In this document: positions 1 to 21,009 of the stretch, one piece after another
How the letters are laid out: each line of letters begins with the position of its first letter
Numbering within the stretch: position 1 is the first letter of the stretch
From: Liolophura sinensis
Taxonomy: Eukaryota; Mollusca; Polyplacophora; Chitonida; Chitonidae
Direction of reading: 5' to 3'
Length of the DNA stretch: 64,000 bases
Assembly (NCBI RefSeq): GCF_032854445.1
Contig: NC_088303.1
Span: 23,601,265-23,665,264, forward strand
Position numbers and translations under genes: made by a program
Notes under the pieces: model-generated
Databases searched by the model: none
What the model saw: only the letters and a program-made list of their open reading frames with translations
Told to the model about the DNA's origin: nothing

Positions 1-242
1 AATTCGTTTGTTGGCGAGGGATGGATGTGGATTAGGGTGGGGAATGGAATATTTGAATACACACTTCACACGCTTTAGACTCATTTTGAATACAGTTGAT
101 TCTCTTCTTAATTAGGATTTGTTTTTATGTGAAAGACAATAATAGCAAATGTTCTTGGATAAGACGTACGCCTGATTAAAAAAAAAATATCTTTGCTACG
201 TCGTTGACCAAGACATATAGAGACGCATCACCTCTTACAACT

Positions 243-318
243 GGCAACCTGCGGTTTTCCCCGGCTATGAAATATACTTGAGTACGGCGTAAAACAGCAA
301 TCAAATAAATAAAATAAA
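243..318 (+). repeat. V-type SINE fragment, internally deleted
   Basis: The stretch joins the 'caacctgcggttttcccc' part of the SINE directly to its 3' tail (gaaatatacttgagtacggcgtaaaa, then an AAATA-rich end). The central part carried by the better copies near 17.7 and 43.5 kb is missing. It is an old, non-functional copy. Confidence 0.7.
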
Positions 319-488
319 ATGGCTTTTGTTACCTGTATCTTGGCGCTATGGTTGTGCGGTACAATCTGGTTGGATAGGCCTTGTATCAATCTTTAGCTAA
401 ACAGCGCAGTTGTATAAAATATTGAGTTACAGTATATAGAATATAAGCGAAAGTGTACAACAATGTACAGTCACAATAGCGTGTGCGT

Positions 489-645
489 TTATTTATTTAT
501 TTGATTGGTGTTTTACGCCTTATTCAAGAATATTTCACTTATACGACGGCGGCGAGCATTATGGTGGGAGACCCAGGCAGAGCCCGAGGGAAACCCACGA
601 CAATCCGCAGGTTGCTGGAAGACCTTCCCACTCACGGCGTGTGCG
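489..645 (-). repeat. V-type tRNA-derived SINE, 3' part
   Basis: On the minus strand this reads the SINE body and the A/T-rich tail (TAAATAAATAAA) of the family seen whole near 17.7 kb. The tRNA-like head is absent. Small open frames on both strands here are SINE sequence and not genes. Confidence 0.8.
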
Positions 646-2485
646 TTTAAAGAGACGACAATATCACATCTAGTCGTAAGTCGTAAGTCAGTTGCTTGTA
701 TAGAAACACGCTTCAAATAGGGAGAAATGATTTCATTAATCTTTGTCCACTTAATTAAAACATTTCAGCTTTGTACAGTTCAATAAAAAGGCTAGTTAAC
801 GCCTTCGTGCCATAGGGCATGTTGGTAAACGTGCACTGCAATGCGCTTATTTGGAAATCTAGTCGACGTAATTTTAGAATGCACAATAAATACACAAAAG
901 AGTGTCGACAGAATAAACACATTTTCTTTCAGTGATGTGATTTGAGCAGATTTTTCTATGAACATTATTTTTACTCGCTTCAGGGATTCAACGTCACTTT
1001 CTACGTCGTCTCCGATTTACCTCGCCTTTGGTTGTGGTAAAGCAGTCAAATTTTAAAAATGTTGGCACAAGCAAAGACTTTTAACGTCTGGGTGAGGCTG
1101 GCAAGTTGAACACTCTTTTTCGTAGAGTTATCAACAGGAGGCGATGAGTTTGGATAGTTTCATGTTTACAGGCCCACGGCATTAGTGAGAGCCACGGGCG
1201 ACCTTGCATGACCATCTTGCAGTGAGCAGGTGATAAAACGATGTGTATATGTAATCATGGAGGTGTGAACACAATTAAGATGATTGCTCACACGTTTGAG
1301 CACACGTGATAGGCCCAAACAGAAACTCAGTTAAGGATTTTTTGATCTGGTTTCTAACACATATTGAGGTATGTTGATAGGCGAATGGCTATATACTCTA
1401 TACAAATAGCTTGGTTTACTCTGGGCACTCCGGTTTCCTCTACCTCCTAATCCTGATCACACTATGAATCAAGAATATATCTGTGGCGTTTAACATCTGG
1501 GAAGTAAACACCAAAAACCCAGAGTACTAGCACTGGGGCAGAAAATTGCTTGAGACTGAACTGCTTGGTTTCCTGGTCGAAATCGGTCTTCATTTTATAT
1601 ATTTATAATATATTTACGTCTTCAGACGTCGCAAATAAGTAAAAGGATATAGGTGGAATTAATGAAAGTCGCTATGACAGTCAGGTAGATGTAGCGTTAC
1701 ACCGGAATACATTCATTAAAACCATGCTGGCTAAATTCTTTATTGATCCTGGACGAAACTAGCTCTTACAATGTTTTAATTGACAGCCTGCGTATACCTC
1801 AAAATTTATCAATGCCTCGGCCCATTTTGTAGTGTGCGTGGATGCTTTTAATAAATCAGCAATAAAAACTATCGGCTGCTTAGATGCTTTTATGGTAATA
1901 ACGGTCGGCAAACCACCAAACATTTACATCTCGTTTCTGGGTTATTCAGACCTTCGGAGAGATGCGCAGCATTACCCAGTTTATGTCAATCTGCGCAGAT
2001 AATCATTTTCGAAATAATTGCAGTCGGGAGCAATGCAAAGATAGTGGATATCATTTAGAAAGTTGTTTAAATATCAGCGTTATAATTATAAGGGTACACC
2101 ACAGATTTTAGTGATGAAAACTGACCACTCCGTTTAATTAGGACTAATTGTGAACCTTTTGTACACAGCGGCATAATTTGTCCTTGACACTAAAACGACT
2201 ACAAGTCTTTCCATTGATTAAAATAATATACATGTGTTCCAAAGCAGCTGGGAACTGTGTTGTGGTCGAATTTAATTCTGTATCGTCTCTCAAAATGGCT
2301 CAATGTTATTTGATTAATCTGAAAACATCTGTGAGAAGCGCACTCATGGGTAATTCGTGTAAGGTAGACTACTTTTCAATATGAATATGAATTCACATTT
2401 AAGAAGGCTCTGTTTTAGCAGAGCTGATATCAGCGGGAGGCATAGGAAAGAATGTGCTGTGTAGGAAAATATGGTGGGGAGGAGT
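646..2485. other. Intergenic stretch, no gene seen
   Basis: No long open frame, RNA gene or clear element is visible. A weak SINE-like fragment (gggcactccggtttcctc) lies near 1425. The stretch is upstream of the Pax gene and could hold its enhancers, which cannot be recognised by eye. Confidence 0.5.
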
Positions 2486-2556
2486 GTGTGTGTGTTGGGG
2501 GGGGGGGGGGAGTCGGGGATGTGTGTGTGTGTTGCGGGGGGGGGGGGAGGGGGTCC
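2486..2556. repeat. GT-rich and poly-G low-complexity tract
   Basis: Two (GT)n runs are each followed by a long G run, as a near-duplicate block. The plus strand could form G-quadruplexes. It lies about 130 bp upstream of the proposed TATA box of the Pax gene. Confidence 0.8.
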
Positions 2557-2672
2557 TGGTGGATGAGGAGGAATGAATTGTGCTGGTGCAATGAATCACA
2601 AACGCTAGTCACCTGAAATCTCAAAATAAGTATTGTCTGAATAAACACTAGTTTGACGATCACATATACTCA

Positions 2673-2682
2673 TATATAAAAG
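2673..2682 (+). promoter_or_regulatory. Candidate TATA box of the Pax gene
   Basis: TATATAAAAG lies about 160 bp upstream of the proposed start codon. An initiator-like 'agtcattc' follows about 25 bp downstream, which is the usual spacing. TATA-like strings are common in AT-rich DNA, so this remains a candidate. Confidence 0.4.
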
Positions 2683-2842
2683 CAACTTTATCCACAGTCA
2701 TTCAAACTCCGTCTCTGATCACGACAACACCGTTATTTCTCAAGGAAATCAGTTACCATTCCATGCTACGGTTCGTTATTTCACGACCTTTCATTTTTAA
2801 CCAACCCTCGTCCCGTGGATTTCTAAAAACGACATTGGCAAA

Positions 2843-2882
2843 ATGACTTCCGAGCTTAATGAAAATGATTTCTCAACCCGAG
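2843..2882 (+). CDS. Pax exon 1 (start codon exon)
   Basis: It encodes 13 residues from ATG and ends in phase 1 at a GTAAAC donor. The split codon joins exon 2 to give Gly, followed by QGKVNQLGG, the normal entry into a paired domain. The context (GCAAAATGA) has A at -3. It is too short to find by length, and the call rests on phase and domain continuity. Confidence 0.75.
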
Positions 2883-5525
2883 GTAAACATTAATCTTTAT
2901 TTTGAATATACTGATTGGGACGCTTCCTTACAGGGTTTGTTACCTACATTGTTTTTTTCTTTGCAAGATAATCAGGTTTTGCGACATTTTCCGCAATAAT
3001 TCCACACCAAGAGTTCGAATCTGACTTTTGTCGATATTGTTTGACCATCCTTGAATGAAAGGTTCATCTTGACCATACTCTCTTAAAACGGAAATCTTAA
3101 CTATTCAACATTTCCTAGGTGTTACAGAGACACAAAACGTTTAATGCTATATAATGTGAATGCCAACATTTTTAACTTTTTCACCGCGAAATAATAGGTT
3201 GCAAGTTATAACATGATGTTCCATTCAAAGATTTTAGCATTGATAATGCAAAATACAACTCCGTAAAGGCGAAATTGACATTAGACATTGGTAGATTACA
3301 ACATTTTTTTAAACATTTCTGTAAACTATTACACTGAAATTACTGTCTTTATGTAAGCGTTTGTGATATGCTCCATTCAAGTTTTCATCCTTCATCCCTT
3401 TTACAGGACAGGGAAAAGTCAATCAGCTGGGTGGTCGATTCATTAACGGTAGAGCCTTGCCCACACCTGTGAGGAGACAAATCGTGGAGCTGGCTGCCCG
3501 GGGGGTAAGGCCTTGTGTCATCAGTCGTCAGCTCCGAGTCTCACACGGCTGTGTCAGCAAGATTCTTCTCCGCTATCAAGAGACCGGAAGTTTTCTACCA
3601 GGAACAAGTCGACGAAGAAGAAACCAGATATCCACAGAAAAACAAGACAAATCGACAACATCTAATAAATCAGCGACCAAGGAGCCAGCGAGACTTTTGG
3701 CATTCTCTGAAAGTCCATGTTCAGATGATATGATCATTCAAACTTCTCAGAGCTCACCGCTTAGAGGTAAGTCAGTTATAACAGTCTAATTTAAATGAAC
3801 CACATTTTTCTCTTTATTAAGCTCTTTTTTTATCTTCTGTAGCAGTACATTAGAAAGAGAACAAACTACATGCAGTTGACCTTGCTAATAATGAAAATAA
3901 AATAGAATCATAAATTTTACATTGGCTTCCAGAGATTCCCAACGGTCGACGTCGGCTTCAGTTGCGGAGGAACAGAACGAATTTCTCTGAGGAGCAAGTG
4001 GATGAACTGGAGAAAATATTTGAGCACACTAGCTATCCTGATGTGAATGCGAGAGAAGAAATAGCTCAGCAGTTAGGGTTAACAGAGACTCGGGTACAAG
4101 TCTGGTTCAGTAACCGACGGGCCAAACACAGGAAAGTGGAGTATGGACGATCTGCATCTGGCACCAAATGCTCTGTTTCTGAAACGGAAATAGTAACTGG
4201 CTCACCGAAAATTGATGACAGTGCTAATTTCATTGCCGGGCTTCTGTTAGACGACACCGATGTGCTACAATCCATGGAGATGAACATGATCCCGGGTAAA
4301 GGTGAAAACAGCCATTCTCCTGGCCACCACGGGAACAATCTTTTGGAGATGAAAGCGGGAGTATCGCCATTCTCATGCGCACAACGGGTCTCAAGAACAT
4401 TGGAGCATAGCGTTGTCAAGTCCCCTTATCACCCGAAATTCTTCCCATCAGTCGACTCTTTCCTGTCGAGTACGCCGATATCAACCAATTGCCAAGTGAT
4501 CGATAATAGCTGTTCTTCGATCAACAATTTTGGCAGAAACACCAGTTACCCAACAAGTCCAGTTTCTAACACCGCAGCAGAGTTTACTATCTGGCCTCAG
4601 AACGTTGTGGAAGATTCACCTGTGCAGACGTATCAATTGTCTTCAATTATCTCCTCTGAGTCAAGTGGTCACATGTCTTGGGCCAGTGGTGAGTGTTCGG
4701 AAAGAGCCGAAATGATCCAATACGTCACGGACTCTTCTATATCTGGGTATGCCTCGGGCGAAGGTCATAGTTCTCCTCATAAAACACCACCAAATTTGAG
4801 CTATTTATGCAGAGATGCAAAAACAAACCAAGTGAGCGGAGAACGTCTTGAGAAAATGTTTGCATTCGGATCAGCGGCATCGCCTTTCATTGAAGACAGG
4901 TCAGAGGCAAAAGGATCCTGGTCATCTTGTATGTTTCAAGGAGCGAAAGACATAGGTGCTTCCGAAAATGGTAAATATTCAATGTTTTGTAATTAGCAGT
5001 TTATTAAATCAACGTTACACATGAATAAAATCAAATTGTACAATATACTCATGCAGGAGATGAGATTTATAAATAAGAAAAACTTCAGCCAAATTACTTG
5101 AAAAGTTAGATCATTTCAAGTAGCACAGCTGTAGCTTTCCTATGATGAACGAAGGCGCAGTAATTCATTGTATTTGATCGCCTGACAAATTTCTCAATAT
5201 AAAACAATGACGAAGTATGATCTGCAACGAGTGCGACACCGTTTAAATAGAATACTAGATCAGTAATGGCTTTGACCAGTATGAATGATAAGGCCCACTG
5301 GTGCAATTACAGAAGATAGTGTAAATAATCGATGGATTAAGTATTAGTTCTACAGAAATTTACCTTTTCTTGAAATGCTTTCTTCTCACAGGGCCATTAT
5401 CTATTTTTGATGAAGTAGAAACCATTCCTACAAGCACTCCTGAATCGCTCAGATCGGACGTCCAGAATGATGTTGTTTGGCTACAGACAGATTTTATGGA
5501 TTTAATACCGTACATACAGGTATAA
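2843..5525 (+). CDS. Pax transcription factor (Pax3/7-like) lacking the RED half of the paired domain
   Basis: Gene-level entry joining exons 2843-2882, 3407-3766, 3933-4970 and 5392-5525. They total 1572 nt, 523 codons plus stop, and all splice phases agree. The product is a predicted nuclear DNA-binding regulator. Residues 14-76 form the PAI half of a paired domain ([18 protein letters not shown] and RYQETGS, the Pax3/7 signature). Residues 144-203 form a homeodomain with WFSNRR, that is Ser at position 50 as in Pax proteins. Between them lie only about 68 Ser/Thr/Lys-rich residues. The second paired subdomain (RED) is absent and no octapeptide is recognisable. The C-terminal 320 residues are Ser/Pro/Asn-rich, as in transactivation tails. 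Full Pax3/7 proteins carry a paired domain of about 128 residues. This looks like a diverged lineage-specific paralogue. A lophotrochozoan-specific Pax class is the alternative. Confidence 0.88.
3407..3766 (+). CDS. Pax exon 2, PAI subdomain and linker
   Basis: It follows a clear acceptor (cccttttacag) and ends at GAG|GTAAGT-like sequence, phase 1. It encodes the complete first helix-turn-helix half of the paired domain. After ETGSF the sequence turns to [10 protein letters not shown] and a Ser/Thr/Lys-rich linker in place of the expected RPG-IGGSKP linker and the RED helices. Confidence 0.9.
3933..4970 (+). CDS. Pax exon 3, homeodomain and C-terminal region
   Basis: The acceptor is ggcttccag. 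The exon starts in phase 1, which fits exon 2, and encodes the whole 60-residue homeodomain followed by about 285 residues rich in Ser, Pro and Asn. The donor GTAAAT follows GAAAATG. If it is not used, the frame runs 8 codons further to a stop at 4994-4996, giving a shorter isoform ending YSMFCN. Confidence 0.9.
5392..5525 (+). CDS. Pax exon 4, C-terminal end
   Basis: The acceptor tcttctcacag matches the phase of exon 3. The exon stays open for 44 codons to TAA at 5523-5525. The tail is acidic and hydrophobic ([18 protein letters not shown]), which would suit a short transactivation motif, though that is inference. Confidence 0.7.
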
Positions 5526-5639
5526 AATCATCAACTGATTGTCACCTGCAAGTATTTCCCGTCTTTTGTAAATATTATTGTACAATTATCAGAATTAACA
5601 TTGTCTTCCTCGTCACTCTGGTTATTATTACGATCATGA

Positions 5640-5805
5640 GCGCCGTCAGAATCATTGATATCGCCACCAGCAGTATCATCATTGTGATCCTCAATCAACG
5701 TTCTCGCCATCAGTATGATCGTCGTCATCAGCGCCATCAGCATCACATCTGATGGTTACGATGTGATCCTCATCGTCATCATCCTCATCATCGTCATTAG
5801 ATGGC
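5640..5805 (+). repeat. ATC/GTC trinucleotide-rich tract in the Pax 3' region
   Basis: Imperfect runs of CAT/CGT-type triplets (tcatcgtcatcatcctcatc) lie between the stop codon and the polyadenylation signal, so they probably belong to the 3' UTR. The small open frames here are by-products of this repeat. Confidence 0.6.
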
Positions 5806-5954
5806 AGTCATTAGAAAAGTTCTGTGCGACATAACATAAGAAGATGGAATCACAGATTGCAGAAGCTGGAATGTTTACAGCAGTGTATATACCGTGGAGT
5901 TACATTCAAGAAAACGTTGGTAGCGTGGGATTTAAACATTTTGTAAATATGTGC

Positions 5955-5960
5955 AATAAA
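5955..5960 (+). other. Polyadenylation signal, Pax gene
   Basis: AATAAA lies 430 bp after the Pax stop, and a second AATAAA lies at 6021-6026. Either would end the transcript with a short 3' UTR. Confidence 0.5.
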
Positions 5961-6594
5961 TAATCTATTTAAAAAATGTTACTGAATATTTGAGTGTCCC
6001 ACTGTATTATAAGTATATGCAATAAATCCCATGATTTTTTGCCATGAAATCCTTATGTTTTTTATGCATTTTGACTTTAGTTTTGCATTATTCCAGCAGA
6101 CCAATTCTATTGCCCTTCAGTATCGCTTATACCAGTAAATCATTTAAAATAAAAATAGGAACCTTAGCCGCAATGGAACGATTTGGGGCAAAGCTGCGTG
6201 GTCATTCCTGCTCGCGACAATATGTATGACAAGAGCAATTCTCAAACCAGCTTGGATCCCGGTCGCCAGTGAAAGTGAAAATGTACCCTAACTAATGCGC
6301 TGTTTTCAGTTTGTTTATGGCTTTGATAATTGTTTAATCCAGTGAATCCTTCAGACAGTTAGTTAACCACCGCACTGTTTACAGTGCGATGTTTAAACAG
6401 GGAGCCAAACTATCGATCAAAATTATCGTGTGGAGGCTGACATTATGACTTCACGCAGTCACAACTAATTGCTTTGCAAAATGCCCGACTGCTAAGTGTA
6501 CCACGCTTGAGGAAAAGCTGATAAAAGATTTGTCAGCATCCTGGACCCAAAGAATAAATCCTTTACATGCTCTCAAACGATCAGTTTTTGTTGT

Positions 6595-6822
6595 ACGCTC
6601 AAAAATCTATCTGTTATGCTAGAATGTATTCTATTATTATAAAACAATATTGAGTCATATTCAACATAATATGCTGTCGGCGTGATAGAATTGTTATGTT
6701 AAGTTGATAGAATTATTGTGTTATGTTTGTTCAGACTAATTGTCTGAAGTAACAGAATAATTCTTGCATCACTCAGATAACAGACTTTCTGTTAGATTTA
6801 ACAGAATTATTTTTTGAGTGTA
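6595..6822. mobile_element. Non-autonomous inverted-repeat element (MITE), copy 1
   Basis: It begins ACGCTCAAAAAT and ends ATTTTTTGAGTGTA, so the ends are imperfect inverted repeats (TACACTCAAAAAA in reverse). The interior shares 'atgctagaatgtattct' and repeated 'aacagaat' blocks with the copy at 39.97-40.23 kb. There is no coding capacity. The transposase class is not clear. Confidence 0.6.
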
Positions 6823-7887
6823 GCTTTCAACACGGTATGGAAGAATTCTGTTCTGGAGTTCTCATGGAACCATGAAAATTTTAATGGACTAGTGATACAT
6901 GTGTGCATTTGGGTAACAAAATATAGATATACACGCCTTACAATAACGCACACTGTATTTGCGTGCAAATTTTACGTGTATGGAATTGCCAAATGTAACA
7001 CCTGTACATTGTGACGTTTGGATTTATTACAGAGAAAATTGTTTGTTTACTCAACTAATTCACCTCACCAGGGAAGCAATAACCAAATAAAATAAAAGTG
7101 ATACAACTAACTGACAGCAGATCACAGCAGTTATATAAGATCAATCAGATAACGCCATTTTTTCGAGTGAACTGTCATTATGGCCTGTAATTTATGCATT
7201 TTATGAGTTGAAAAAGAAATTCGTATGCCAGCCGTCAACCATGATATACGTTCAGATTCAGTGCTCGCAAGGGAATTTCCCGAAACGATCATGTCTCATA
7301 GCACTTGGGTCAGTCGTGCTCTGATCGCTGGTCTGGCGTTACCTGTACAATTCAAACATACCTAAATGTATAGGTACGGAAGCGAAATTTTTCCAGTTTG
7401 TGTGTTGTCCTTCAATTTAAAGGAAAATACAACAGTTAATATAAACTTAGTTATTTCGGAAGAGGACGGAAATAGGCCTAAACGGCAATAGCCATTTAGC
7501 CATGTTATGGCCTAAATAAGTCCACGAGCCATTGAGTCTGTAAGCTTATCCCTTAATCATTCAGCATATTCTTTGAACTGTCAGTAATACATTTTTTATG
7601 CTTGCTTGTTAATAGATCAGAATGTTCATCTAACACTTTGTTAAAAAAAACAGATAGAAATTTAAGATGTGAAGACGATGATCGGTTTTACGTGGTCTTT
7701 TAACGATCAAATTTGATAAAAACCAGAGAGGAAATTTCTGCCAATTTGGCTTGCTCATTGACAAACACAAGTGAGATAACTGCAGCTTGAAAGAAGACAT
7801 CGATTTTTCATGTCATGGACAAAGAGCTTATGGGCTAACAGCAGAAAGAATAGAGGACATATCTCTTCTACATATCTTCCCATCCAT

Positions 7888-8118
7888 TAGCGCCCTAATG
7901 CAGCAAAATGACACAGGTGCCCCTTACCAATGCGATCGCTGTGAGTCCAGGTCATGCTGGCATCATCTCTGATCGAAGGGAAGGCCTGAGAGCAACCAGA
8001 GGATGGTGGTGGGTTTTCCCCGGACTTTGTCCGGTTTCTTACCATCATAAAATTGCTGGTTGCCGTCGTGAAATATTCTTGAGTACGGCGTAAAACCCCA
8101 ATCAAGGAAATCAATAAA
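7888..8118 (+). repeat. V-type tRNA-derived SINE
   Basis: It holds the 3' part of the tRNA-like head (ccaatgcgatcgctgtgagtcc, the box B region), the body (tccggtttcttaccatcata) and the tail (cttgagtacggcgtaaaac). It is diverged and lacks the 5' end of the head. Confidence 0.8.
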
Positions 8119-9471
8119 TGTATTTCTTCCGTACATGTAAAATAATGCCTTGCTAAACATGCTAAAACATATTGGCAAAATGGCAAATTGCTACTTTTCG
8201 AGGTAAACGTTTACGACAAATTGGATCACTTATGTAGGCCTAAACTTCAGACTTGTAGGCCCAGCTGTGCGCTTGTATAACAATATATAGATTTATACCT
8301 TCATAAAACGTTGTGTTTACACAACAAATGCATTTCCTACATATATGGACTTTTTAGGTGTAACATATGTACACAATAGGGTGTGGATTTATTATTTATT
8401 GTTAAGAATTCAAACATTACGTAACACGTAATTCTCAGCTTGTCTGTGTCGTTGTGGCTCCGTAGGAGAAGTTCTGCGTTCAGGATATGGTGTCAGCACG
8501 ATTAATAAACAAATAAAACAAGCACCAAGCAGATATTTTGGGGCTTTACCTGAATAACGATGAGCGCGATTTCAAACATGATGGCCAAAAAGCTTTAAGC
8601 CGATGGCTCTGTACCGTTATAAGATCGCAGTCGGATGATAACCGCTGTCCGTGCGGTCAATGATTATGGCTTTGCAGAGCGATTTCTGGCAGACCCTTGT
8701 CACGTGACGATTATCGTCTCAAAGGTGTAGGATTTATATATATATATTTATAGGTGTGCGTGTATAAAGCTGTCCACTGACAGATGCACATTGATTTCGG
8801 CGATGCATTCTAAAAGCATGGCTAGAGTGGATCCATGGACTAGTACAGGGGTATGTACTGGTATGTTTCATTGTTTCGAAAGTTCCTGCTTCAATTTGGA
8901 AACATTCAAGAACCAAATAGTCATGACACACATTGTTTTCACCATTTGGTGAATCTGTTTATTAGTTGAAAACACTTTTTATCCGATATAAACTAAATGA
9001 ACCAAGGTTGTTAAGAGCTTGAAAAACCCGTTGTTGTACACCAGCGTGACCGATGGAATGCGGGTATTTCATGAAATCATGCTATTGGCAAATGCGGCAG
9101 AGGTAAATGTTTTCGATTTGAAAGACAAAGGTGAAATCATTAGCTTGATGTACTTTCTTCCTTCGGTACTCAAATTGCTTCCCGTAAAGGTAAAATGGGA
9201 TTAGGATTAGATTGCGGGGCGTGCTTTAACAATGGTCGAGCATTTCTCGCCGTGGTCTCTCTGCATCTCGTCACTTCCTATCTAGCGGTGAGTACGCCAG
9301 TGCCACGCTCACGATAGCACTGTATCAACAGTCGTGTAGAGGTTTCGGCTTGCTGAGATAATTGTTGCGTAACTTCTACGGGATTTCCTTTGTTTCAGTC
9401 ACATTGTACTAGTCAATAATGTAAGCGTGTTTCGAAAGGAAGGATGACAAAATTGATGGGATGAAGATGGA

Positions 9472-19804
<10,333 letters not shown>

Positions 19805-19950
19805 AATCCTGTACATGTATACTTTTCGGGAAAGTATCACAGCTATTACAAATCAAGCTGCAAATGGCAGCAATCCACTCAGTGCAGAGTTGAGTCCCTT
19901 ATATTGCCATTAACTGTGGAAACAAAAAACGGTGGTAGCTGAGATGAAGG

Positions 19951-21009
19951 TACGGAGCCGTAAAAGTGATATCGTGAAAAAAAAAATTTTGAAAGAGAAC
20001 ATTTTTTTTTGAAGTTAAAAAAAAATGACATGGTCAAAAAAATTGGGGAAAGAGAAATTTTTTTCTAACCCTTAATTGGCCAACCACAGGTCGTTTGCCA
20101 AACAGCCAATATGGCAGCCACAGACGAGCATCTCTCACTGATAACTATTCGTTTTGACTAGGGTTTTACCATGAGATAAATAACTTGTATTTTAAATCAA
20201 AAACAAGGATTACAATGGACACGATCAACTACACAGGTCAATTCCAATCTGATTAAATGCTTATGAGCTTTATGTACATGTACGACTTTGCTTGACCGGC
20301 ATGACTACGTCTACGCAGAAACAGTGAGGCAATGAAAGAATAAAGGAGTACACTTGTTTTAGGCGGGCAATGCATTTCCCTATATCAACGAGACAGCTTG
20401 TTAATAAACAGACTCAAAGAGACAATATATCGACTAAATAAAAATAAAATACAAAATACAGCGAGCAGCCCCGCCCTTACATAGCCTAGTTGAGTTCTTT
20501 CAATCTCAACCTCAGCTTTATGTGAGGCACTATTCTAATACATGTACTTATCAAGCCAAGGTGGAACTAAGGTAAGCTATATATATTTAGGAAACATGGC
20601 CTTAACTTTATGTCACAGTGAGAACGGCTGTGATAAGTTCTAATCTTATCGTATTATTTGGTTGAGTGTTAATAAAAATCCTAGATTGTTGAACGTTATA
20701 CTATAAATCGCGTTGGCGTTCCTCCTTGTCTAAAAGAACATTTTGGGACGGAGAAAGTATAATTTGCAAGTGGCCAAAGCTAATTTGCAAAAGCATAATG
20801 GCACTAACGATCAGGCAGTAGCCCTCCATGTATAGATGAGATTATAGCTTAACACTTAATTATGATTGGTCAGTTATGTCAGGAACCCGATTTTTTAACT
20901 CGGGGCCTCGACTTGAATACTGGGAGCCCCGAATTTTAAAGTCGGGGGGTAAAAAAATTGCACTTTCCCCCCAAATTTTTTCTCACCATGTCATTTTTAC
21001 GGCTCCGTA
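19951..21009. mobile_element. Non-autonomous DNA element with terminal inverted repeats, about 1.06 kb
   Basis: The left end is TACGGAGCCGTAAAAGTGA and the right end, reversed, TACGGAGCCGTAAAAATGA. Similarity continues inward (aaaaaattggggaaag versus aaaaaatttggggggaaag), and a subterminal block near 20015 repeats the right-end motif. The inferred target duplication is TA. Another inverted motif (cccgatttttt...cggggcctcgac) lies near 20890-20950. No transposase frame exists, so it would need a partner in trans. Confidence 0.75.

Noticed and set aside
4066..4419. A 117-codon minus-strand frame opposite the Pax homeodomain exon
   Set aside because: It is the antisense of a strongly supported coding exon and shows no domain of its own.
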